DNA from: Planctobacterium marinum
GTDB lineage: Bacteria > Pseudomonadota > Gammaproteobacteria > Enterobacterales > Alteromonadaceae
Length of the DNA: 64,000 nt
Assembly (NCBI RefSeq): GCF_036322805.1
Contig: NZ_AP027272.1
Span: forward strand, 1,302,001 to 1,366,000
Reading direction: 5' to 3'
Below, in pieces: positions 57,350 through 64,000 of the stretch. Numbering within the stretch: position 1 is the first letter of the stretch; every line of letters starts with the position of its first letter. A program made the translations under genes and the position numbers. The notes under the pieces were generated by a model. That model saw nothing but the letters and a program-made list of their open reading frames with translations. It was not told the DNA's origin and made no database searches.

Positions 57350-57961
57350 TTACAACCAACCTCGTTGTCTGGCAATACGTGCTGCCTCAATACGGTTCTG
57401 GGCATTGAGCTTTGACGCTGCGCTGGACAGGTAATTGCGCACCGTTCCCTTGGACAAAAATAACTTCTCTGCAATTTGCTCTGTTGTTAGTCCATCAGCG
57501 GCCAGCTTTAAGGTTTTTCGCTCTTTTTCTGAAAGAGGATCTGCCTCGTCAAACGCCTCAATTACCAACTCAGGAGCAATCATCTTACGTCCTGACACAA
57601 CTTTGCGAATTGCCGTGGCAAGCTCATCGCTAGGGGTGTCTTTTAATAAATAGCCTTTTACCCCGGCATCCATCGCTCTGCGCAAATAGCCGCTGCGAGC
57701 AAAGGTTGTGAGAATGATGACTTTACCGTCGAATTCAGTGTGTTGTAGCTTTTCTGCTAGTTCAATGCCCGACATTCCGGGCATTTCAATATCCGTTAGC
57801 AGCACATCGGGTTGATGATGCATGCACAAAGACAAAGCTGATTCGCCATCCTTAGCCTGACCAACCACGCTAAAATCTGGCTCTAAATCTAATAATGCAG
57901 CCACAGCACCCAACAACATTGCCTGGTCTTCCGCTAACACAATTTTAATCGTTTTATGCAA
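57350..57961 (-). CDS. NarL/DesR-type response regulator
   Basis: 203 residues from a TTG at 57961, which overlaps the kinase stop by 8 bp and has GGAGGTG at an ideal distance; a longer start at 57994 is less likely. REC domain with phospho-acceptor D57 (VLLTDIEMPGMSG) and a C-terminal LuxR-type HTH (LSEKERKTLKLAADGLTTEQIAEKLFLSKGTVRNYLSS). Partner of the adjacent sensor kinase. The likely target is its own operon with the ABC exporter. Confidence 0.93.
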   Translation of the reverse strand: MHKTIKIVLAEDQAMLLGAVAALLDLEPDFSVVGQAKDGESALSLCMHHQPDVLLTDIEMPGMSGIELAEKLQHTEFDGKVIILTTFARSGYLRRAMDAGVKGYLLKDTPSDELATAIRKVVSGRKMIAPELVIEAFDEADPLSEKERKTLKLAADGLTTEQIAEKLFLSKGTVRNYLSSAASKLNAQNRIEAARIARQRGWL

Positions 57962-59048
57962 AAGGCACCTCCACCTGAATTGAAAACCCACCATTCGTTG
58001 CCACAGTAAGCTTGCCGCCTAGGGCGGTTACGCGCTCCTTGATACCTGTTAGTCCGTCACCCGCGGTTATCTCAGTTTGTGGCTGACCGTTGTCGCTGAT
58101 GGTCAAACGATATTGGTCAGCGACTGTCTTACAACTAAGCTGGCATGAGGTGGCCTCAGAATGTTTGACCATGTTGGTGAACGATTCTCTTATCACCCAA
58201 GCGAGAGCACTGTTGGTGCTTTCTTTTTGCGGTATTGCCTCAATTTCACTGTGGAACTCAATATCTGCTGATTTCGCCAAGGCTTTTGCCTTGGCTATCT
58301 CACTAGTCATATCTTTTTGTTGATAATTGTGTACTGTTTCCCTGATTTCAGCCATCGCTGTGCGACTGAGATGCTCGAGGTCTTTTAATTCTTGTTTACT
58401 CTTATCTATGTCGATATCCGCTAATTTATGGGCCAACTGGGCTTTCACCGTAATTAAAGAGAATGTGTGACCAATTAAGTCATGTAAATCCCGAGCAATT
58501 CGCTCTCGCTCTGCAGTGGCCGCCATTTTGGCCAGTTCATCCTGGGATACCTTTAAAAGCTGATTCTTCTGGCGCAGCTCACCTTCATATATGTTTACGC
58601 AGCCTATCAGTATGCTAATGACAATCGCAGGAAGATAAAAAAATCCGGGTAGCTGCATTAAAAAACTGTATAGAGCCGCAACTGCCGCAATGGAAAACAC
58701 CATAATTAAGGCCTTGCGTGGTTGCTTCAGTTGCACACAAAATGCTGCGGCATAGACAAAAAATACCGACGCTCCCGGGTTAAACCAAGCTGTCGCCATG
58801 CCTAACCCCAAAATAGCGAGAATGCATACCAGGGCGCGAGCTCCAGTTTGCCAAAAGGTGTAAAAGTACAAAGCTAAAAACACGGGTACCACCACCATGC
58901 TAGCGGCATAGTGCCACAAGGGCCTGTCACCAAAACTCAGTGGCAAGATAAACATGATCAGATATACCAGCCAGAAGTAGGGCAGGTACCCTGTATCTGA
59001 ATCTGAGGGCAGCAGGCGCTGATGAATACGTTGAATGAATAGGGGCAT
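57954..59048 (-). CDS. DesK-type sensor histidine kinase
   Basis: 364 residues. N-terminal part with about five hydrophobic helices (residues 22-150), then HisKA_3 with the phospho-acceptor H189 in ERIARDLHDLIGHT and a HATPase_c end (DNGQ, AGDGLTGIKERVTALGG). Such kinases sense membrane state through their helices and phosphorylate a LuxR-type regulator. Same strand as, and 27 bp after, the ABC permease gene; the next gene overlaps its stop. Confidence 0.93.
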   Translation of the reverse strand: MPLFIQRIHQRLLPSDSDTGYLPYFWLVYLIMFILPLSFGDRPLWHYAASMVVVPVFLALYFYTFWQTGARALVCILAILGLGMATAWFNPGASVFFVYAAAFCVQLKQPRKALIMVFSIAAVAALYSFLMQLPGFFYLPAIVISILIGCVNIYEGELRQKNQLLKVSQDELAKMAATAERERIARDLHDLIGHTFSLITVKAQLAHKLADIDIDKSKQELKDLEHLSRTAMAEIRETVHNYQQKDMTSEIAKAKALAKSADIEFHSEIEAIPQKESTNSALAWVIRESFTNMVKHSEATSCQLSCKTVADQYRLTISDNGQPQTEITAGDGLTGIKERVTALGGKLTVATNGGFSIQVEVPFA

Positions 59049-59075
59049 TGTTTACTCTGGTTACGCCGACAAAAG

Positions 59076-59843
59076 CTAACGGACTTCCATGGATTTAAAG
59101 GCGCGATAAGCTAACCCACCAAAAAGAGCAGTGTAACCCAATAACACGCTAACATGTATCCACCATGGCATGCCTATATCTGCTCCCTGTATTTTCAATA
59201 CCAGTTGGGAAAAGTGAAAAGGCGGTAGGACCTTAGCCAACTGCTGTAGCATCTCAGAGAATTGCATTACCGGTATCCATAATCCCGACAAAAACGACAT
59301 AGGTAAATAGATCAGATTGACCACCGCTGCTGCCGCTTGTGCTTTTACTTTTAATCCTATAAATAGTCCCATGGCACAAAAAGGTAACACACCAGGTAAT
59401 AAAATGAGCGCCGTGTATATCCATTGCCAGAATTCCATCGTTACGCCACCTGAAGTAATTGCAATACAGAACAACAGAACAACAATGATGCTGGCAAAGG
59501 CGATAGCGGTAACCACTTTTGCAGCGAAATAAGCGGCAATGGGCATCGGACTGATTTGCTTGAGCGCCAGCATACCCCTGTCTTTTTCCACTGCCACATC
59601 GGCACCAAAGGCAAACAGCGCAGGACCCATAACTCCAAATACACAATAGGTTGCCATTAGATATTGGGATACAGCAGAATTTTCATCTGGCACAAATACA
59701 ATGCCAAAGAAAATATAAAACATCACAGGAAATAAAAGGCTTGGCAAGACAAAACCCGGTGTGCGGAAGGTTTTTCGGATATCGGTTGACGCTTCAAGTT
59801 GCCAAATGTTGAAAAGCTGCCGTGTATTTAGTGAGTTGTTCAT
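59076..59843 (-). CDS. ABC-2 type transporter permease
   Basis: 255 residues, six hydrophobic helices, N-terminal cytoplasmic stretch with FRTPGFVLPSLLFPVMFYIFFG as in the ABC-2 family of drug, lipid or sodium exporters. Paired with the ATPase gene (stop/start overlap of 4 bp). Confidence 0.92.
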   Translation of the reverse strand: MNNSLNTRQLFNIWQLEASTDIRKTFRTPGFVLPSLLFPVMFYIFFGIVFVPDENSAVSQYLMATYCVFGVMGPALFAFGADVAVEKDRGMLALKQISPMPIAAYFAAKVVTAIAFASIIVVLLFCIAITSGGVTMEFWQWIYTALILLPGVLPFCAMGLFIGLKVKAQAAAAVVNLIYLPMSFLSGLWIPVMQFSEMLQQLAKVLPPFHFSQLVLKIQGADIGMPWWIHVSVLLGYTALFGGLAYRAFKSMEVR

Positions 59844-60787
59844 GCCGCTTCCTCCGATACTAATTGAGTTGAGTTTATTTGCCGATTTAGCACCTCTACA
59901 GCGTCTTCCAAACGGGCGCTTTCAATGGTGAGATCTGAAATACCGACACCTTGAGTAAACAGGCTTTCCAGAAGAGGCTCAGGTCGAGCGCAGGTCAGAC
60001 TGACTTTGTCTTGGTTATACACCAGGTTGCTGATAGCCACGTTGAGGCTCTGTTGTTGTAACTGTGATAAACAGGTCTCAAACATTGCCTTTGGTGAATG
60101 CAAAACAAAATTTACTCTTTTACCCAAAGCCTTGGTTTTAACTTCAGAAGGCGTGCCTTGATGGATGATGGTTCCTTGTTTGAGCAGTATTATGCGGTCT
60201 GCCAGGGCCTCTGCTTCCTCCAGGTAATGGGTGGTTAAGACGACTGATACCCCATTGAGCTTTAGACTTTCGATACATTGCCAGAATTCCCGACGAGCGC
60301 TGCTGTCCAGGCCGACCGTTGGTTCGTCAAGAAATATGATTTGTGGGTTACCACATACTGCGAGGGCAAAGAAAAGACGCTGTTTTTGGCCACCAGATAA
60401 GGTATTTATACGACGCTTTTCGAGTCCTTCCAGCATGGTGAGTTTAATCAAATCTGGTTTTGCTAATGGCGCAGGGTAGTAGCTGCTGAACAGTGTAATT
60501 TGTTCCTCAACTGTACTTGTGTCAGGCAGGTTCGCACTCTGTAATATCGTCCCAGTGCGCTGCTTTGCGCGCTGCTCACCCGGAGCAACATCAAATATTC
60601 TGATACAGCCCTTATCAATTTTCAGACGCCCTAATATACTATTAATAAGCGTACTTTTACCGGCACCGTTTTCACCCAACAGGGCAAGCACTTCGCCAGC
60701 ATTGATATCAAAAGATACGTTGTCGATAGCTTTAGTGGAATCAAAGTTAACGGACACCTTATCTACTTTCACTATTTTTTTGCACAT
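59840..60787 (-). CDS. ABC transporter ATP-binding protein
   Basis: 315 residues from ATG 60787, which has GAGGAAA in front; the frame is open 49 codons further upstream but that part is unlike the family. Walker A GENGAGKST, signature LSGGQKQRL, Walker B IIFLDEPTVGLD and the switch H in TTHYLEE. With the permease it forms an exporter, first gene of the four-gene unit with the DesK/DesR pair. This layout is known for exporters regulated by the same pair (YvfTU/DesKR-like). Confidence 0.93.
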   Translation of the reverse strand: MCKKIVKVDKVSVNFDSTKAIDNVSFDINAGEVLALLGENGAGKSTLINSILGRLKIDKGCIRIFDVAPGEQRAKQRTGTILQSANLPDTSTVEEQITLFSSYYPAPLAKPDLIKLTMLEGLEKRRINTLSGGQKQRLFFALAVCGNPQIIFLDEPTVGLDSSARREFWQCIESLKLNGVSVVLTTHYLEEAEALADRIILLKQGTIIHQGTPSEVKTKALGKRVNFVLHSPKAMFETCLSQLQQQSLNVAISNLVYNQDKVSLTCARPEPLLESLFTQGVGISDLTIESARLEDAVEVLNRQINSTQLVSEEAA

Positions 60788-60959
60788 ATTGATTTCCTCG
60801 TTGTGTGATGAATAGTTTGCGCAATCGCCCGCTTTTTCAGTAGAGGCAGTTGTCACTAAGTGAAGATGACATTTGTCACAATTTGCAAGAACACTTTTTA
60901 GCGGGAATAAAAAGACACCAAATATCGTTTTCAAGGTGAGCGACTAACAGGAGTGAATT

Positions 60960-63900
60960 ATGTTTATTAGGGACGGGCAATATCAAAGGCTACTATGTTT
61001 TCCTACTTTAAGGTATCAATGGCAAGCCTGCATTAAGGCACTGACTTTTATTGTTTTCTGTTCACTAAGTATGTGGTCTGTGGCGACGACTACTGAACCC
61101 GCTGTATCAATTTATGATTTGAATAAACAACCCTTGATGGAGCCCAGACAGGTTTTAGAAGCAGTGGAGCTGGATGACGATCTCTTTATCGTAGAAAATC
61201 ATTATGTTTTGGGCAGTCGTCTAATAAAACTCAACATTGATACGCAAACCGAGCAGGCATTGTCTCTTGATGGCATCAACCAGTTGCACCCAGATTTCTC
61301 CGAACTGCGGATAATTGCGGGTAATTTGTACTTTTTCGCAAGAGACAGGAATCAACAAAAACGTCTCTGGCGTTTTGACCAAGCGTGTTTATGTGCTTCC
61401 GTATTCGAGGGTGAGTTTGAGCAAGTGTCTCATGTCACGGTGTCAGGTGAAGAGCTTTTTTTTGTTGCTCAAACGATAAAATATGGTACCGAACTGTGGC
61501 GAGCTGAGCTTGAAGAAAACCGAGCTGTTTTGGTGCATGATATCAATATCGGAGCTGCAGGAAGCGAAATTGATGGCATTTCAGCAGATAACAACAAGCT
61601 TTATTTTACTGCTACCAATAAATACGGACAAAGAAAAGTATATCAGTACCATCAGCTTGCAAAGCAGCTAACTCAGGTTAGCCAATTCAACAGCTTGCTG
61701 AAACAAGATAGAAAATTTTATAAACCGCATATTGCAGCTGTAGATGGTGAACACCTTGTAGTAGAACTTGAGTTCGTTACTTCCCGGTACTCACAAGGTG
61801 GGCAGCTTTGGTATTACAACATCGACAGTCAAAGCCTGGACAAAATTGCGGACCTCAATCATTACAGTAATTGTGATAATGATGGTCTTTTTCCTTTTCA
61901 CAAAAAAACATCAGTCACCTTTATTGATAACCAGATTTACTATGTTTCCAACGAAGAGCAGCAGGGATTGCATGTTTGGCAATACGACATCAGCGAAAAA
62001 TCCAAACAAAAAATAACTGCTGATGTTTTAGAAGACAGTTCGTTAGATATCAGTTGCTGGCCATGGCCATTGGAGCTAAACATAAACAATCTGATCAACT
62101 TCAGGGGACAATTGTACTTTTTTGTTGGACGGGACCTTGCTAGAGGCCGCCTGTGGCATTTTGACCCGCAGCAGGAAGTTATTCGCCAGTTAGATGGTTT
62201 TTTTGATTATCGCAAAAGAAAACAAATCGACGATAAATTGTATCTGCCAGGACAAGAACAAATTAATCATGAACCAATGCAATTGTGGGCACTAGATGCC
62301 ACTAGCAGTAGCCTCAGTAAAGTACTTGATAACGAAAATCGTCCACTGACAGCGCCTGAAATTTTTGCTGAGAATCGCGAACTGCTGTTCAGCACATACA
62401 TTGATGGCAAGGGCCTAAAACTCTGGCGTTTGAATCACAGCCAGTCGCTACAACACCTGTTCGCTTTAAATGACAACGAAAATACGGCTTCTTACCCGCG
62501 GGCAGGTCTGGCGACTTCTGACGCCTACTACTTTGCTGCTGAGTCCAGCGTAGCAAATCGAAAAATATGGCGAGCAGGCGTGACTGGCACCCCTCAGCTT
62601 TTATCATTCGAGTTACCTGAAGGGGTTAGTCACTATCAGGTTTCCTTTGACGCTGTAATCGGTAATAAAGTGTATTTTTCAGCTGGAAGAGTTTGGCAAA
62701 TCAATACTGAAACTCACTCAGTGCAGGCCGTTGATGCAATTAATGAACTGTCTTTATCCCCGCTAAGTTTTTTTAAAGCAAAAGAGGGTACTGTTTACTA
62801 CAAGAGATACTTTTGGCAGGACGGTGTTCGCCATTCTCGAATCATAAAGTATGACGGCGTAACAGACGAGGCCGAGCGAATCTACAATGGACCAGGAAGG
62901 GTGATTGATGTGTTTGAGAATACGGTATTTCTCTCCCACGAGAGCGATGCCGGACCGGGATTGTACAGTTACGATGTAGTGTCCCAAGAATTAAAACTTT
63001 TAGCGTCTGAGTCAGAACAGCAATGTAGCTCCGTGCAATACGGTGCGCAATTAGCCGGTGAAACCCGCAACGTATCTATGCAAGTCGGTGCAGATTTGTA
63101 TTTGATCACCGAACAAGGTTATTTGAGGCGCTTCAACACCATCACACAAGCGGTGACTGAACTGGGGTGCGCCCAAGATCTGTTTACCAATGGTGAGGTC
63201 CTATTTTTATTACGCAATGAAAATGAACCTTATTTATCAACTTTATGGCAGGTTGTGCCGGGTAGTAATGAGGTTGAGCCTGTTCTGGAGGCTAAAATTC
63301 GGTATTACGTGAGTCAGGGAGGTAAGCTTTTTTACGAAACTATCGATGCCGAGAGTGGAGTTAATTTTTCTGTTTTTCATATGGACGAAATGTACGAACA
63401 ATGGATAGCACAACGCCTCAATGGCGATTATTACAGTTTTATCTTGTCAAGTATCCAGCAAATTGCAGGTGACATTTATTATTTTTCCAGAACTGAAAAC
63501 CCGCATTATCCAGCTAATTCCAGGAAGCCATATTTGTATAGTGTTTGGCAAGTCGGTACAGAACAGCCATTGATAACTTTTGATGAATCTGATTTGTGGC
63601 TTAGCCACAGTAAAACAGCGCAATTTGCTGGGGATATTTGGTTTACCGCAGATATTCGTAGGAATGGTTTTTATTTGCGAGGTGAGTTAACCCGGCTGCA
63701 CATTGGCACTGATTATATCAGCCGGGGTTCGAAGTTAGATTACAACGGTGACAATCGCGCTGATGTGGCGTTTCACGCTCCGTATGACTATCACTGGTTA
63801 ATTTACCCCTCAGGAACAGAACAAGAGTGGTATTTTGAATTTGGAGAGCACTCCACAGATATTCCGGTTACTGGCGACTTTGATGGCGATGGCCTCAATG

Positions 63901-64000
63901 ACCTGGCTTTGAGAGTACCAGACGAGCAACGTTGGCAAGTACTCAACTCCAGTGAAAGTAACTTTAATAGCGAGCAACTGGACGGCGTGCAAAGAGTGGG
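60960..64000 (+). CDS. Very long exported protein with ELWxxDGT-type beta-propeller repeats and FG-GAP-like end, 3'-truncated
   Basis: Frame open from ATG 60960 (CAGGAG site) to the window end, at least 1013 residues; no stop appears, and the frame was read through at several checkpoints. The N-terminus has a hydrophobic signal (ACIKALTFIVFCSLSMWSVA). The bulk consists of repeated units with an aromatic turn: YGTELWRAELEENRA, then RLWHFDPQQEV, LKLWRLNHSQS, KIWRAGVTG and LYFTATNKYG, resembling the ELWxxDGT repeat of beta-propeller proteins. Towards the end come FG-GAP/VCBS-like lines (LDYNGDNRADVAFHAP, TGDFDGDGLNDLALRVP). It is likely a surface or secreted adhesin-like protein. Divergent from the ABC/DesKR unit, and the rest is outside the window. 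Confidence 0.85.
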   Translation, partial: MFIRDGQYQRLLCFPTLRYQWQACIKALTFIVFCSLSMWSVATTTEPAVSIYDLNKQPLMEPRQVLEAVELDDDLFIVENHYVLGSRLIKLNIDTQTEQALSLDGINQLHPDFSELRIIAGNLYFFARDRNQQKRLWRFDQACLCASVFEGEFEQVSHVTVSGEELFFVAQTIKYGTELWRAELEENRAVLVHDINIGAAGSEIDGISADNNKLYFTATNKYGQRKVYQYHQLAKQLTQVSQFNSLLKQDRKFYKPHIAAVDGEHLVVELEFVTSRYSQGGQLWYYNIDSQSLDKIADLNHYSNCDNDGLFPFHKKTSVTFIDNQIYYVSNEEQQGLHVWQYDISEKSKQKITADVLEDSSLDISCWPWPLELNINNLINFRGQLYFFVGRDLARGRLWHFDPQQEVIRQLDGFFDYRKRKQIDDKLYLPGQEQINHEPMQLWALDATSSSLSKVLDNENRPLTAPEIFAENRELLFSTYIDGKGLKLWRLNHSQSLQHLFALNDNENTASYPRAGLATSDAYYFAAESSVANRKIWRAGVTGTPQLLSFELPEGVSHYQVSFDAVIGNKVYFSAGRVWQINTETHSVQAVDAINELSLSPLSFFKAKEGTVYYKRYFWQDGVRHSRIIKYDGVTDEAERIYNGPGRVIDVFENTVFLSHESDAGPGLYSYDVVSQELKLLASESEQQCSSVQYGAQLAGETRNVSMQVGADLYLITEQGYLRRFNTITQAVTELGCAQDLFTNGEVLFLLRNENEPYLSTLWQVVPGSNEVEPVLEAKIRYYVSQGGKLFYETIDAESGVNFSVFHMDEMYEQWIAQRLNGDYYSFILSSIQQIAGDIYYFSRTENPHYPANSRKPYLYSVWQVGTEQPLITFDESDLWLSHSKTAQFAGDIWFTADIRRNGFYLRGELTRLHIGTDYISRGSKLDYNGDNRADVAFHAPYDYHWLIYPSGTEQEWYFEFGEHSTDIPVTGDFDGDGLNDLALRVPDEQRWQVLNSSESNFNSEQLDGVQRV

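Noticed and set aside
60788-60934. N-terminal extension of the ABC ATPase
   Set aside because: The segment has no family similarity, and a good ribosome-binding site stands before ATG 60787.

Overview
The window reads as a chromosomal segment of a marine gammaproteobacterium, most likely of the Alteromonadales (Alteromonadaceae/Glaciecola-like). This rests on protein similarity recalled from memory: the AceE, AceF, LpdA and AcnB sequences are close to the enterobacterial ones, and the window carries a Na+-pumping oxaloacetate decarboxylase (OadGAB), a wax-ester/diacylglycerol acyltransferase, a GlyGly-CTERM secreted protease and short intrinsic terminators of the aaggccgc...gcggcctt type. No rRNA operon or tRNA was found, so the genus is an inference.

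Layout. 1-5.4 kb: pyruvate dehydrogenase operon, with aceE cut by the window start, then aceF with three lipoyl domains, then lpdA with a strong terminator. 5.6-12.9 kb: small secreted or cytoplasmic proteins, a periplasmic dienelactone-hydrolase-like enzyme, an M13 metallopeptidase lipoprotein, a YfcC-type carrier, a DUF1289 protein and an SDR oxidoreductase. 12.9-20.6 kb: an A+T-rich accessory stretch of poorly known genes (a DUF2135-like secreted protein and a formylglycine-generating-enzyme-like protein facing each other), a complete IS3-family insertion with 32-bp terminal repeats, several small orphan genes and a sequence resembling a 16S rRNA fragment. 20.7-24.7 kb: a four-gene minus-strand cluster (WS/DGAT acyltransferase, two alpha/beta hydrolases, PRC-barrel protein) that looks like a neutral-lipid unit.

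24.8-29.1 kb: a periplasmic binding-like protein, an XRE/MmyB-type regulator divergent from a DUF2834 membrane protein across a perfect palindrome, a nucleotidyltransferase-like protein and a transglutaminase-like/TPR lipoprotein. 29.3-38.3 kb: acnB, a 1392-residue subtilisin-like exported protease, and two adjacent Lcl-domain (DUF1566) exported proteins. 38.5-42.8 kb: a PanE-like reductase, a RibK-like small protein, a DUF192 protein, polyphosphate glucokinase, a PLP-dependent ACC-deaminase/D-cysteine-desulfhydrase-like enzyme and a MAPEG protein. 42.9-47.1 kb: aceK, a MITE-like inverted-repeat element in its upstream region, a single-domain response regulator, a small lipoprotein, a second orphan binding-like protein and lepB. 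47.4-50.7 kb: oadGAB. 51-64 kb: dapE, cytochrome b561, three signalling genes (a soluble four-PAS chemoreceptor-like protein, a REC-GGDEF-EAL protein, and a DesK/DesR pair in one operon with an ABC-2 exporter), and a very long exported protein that runs off the end.

Together the metabolic genes control the pyruvate/acetyl-CoA/TCA entry point: PDH, aconitase, the isocitrate dehydrogenase kinase/phosphatase switch, and Na+-coupled oxaloacetate decarboxylation. The secretory and signalling genes fit a particle-associated marine heterotroph. I did not find a clear new defence system, CRISPR array or integron. The most open biology lies in the 13-20 kb accessory stretch, the RibK-like protein and the MITE-like element upstream of aceK.
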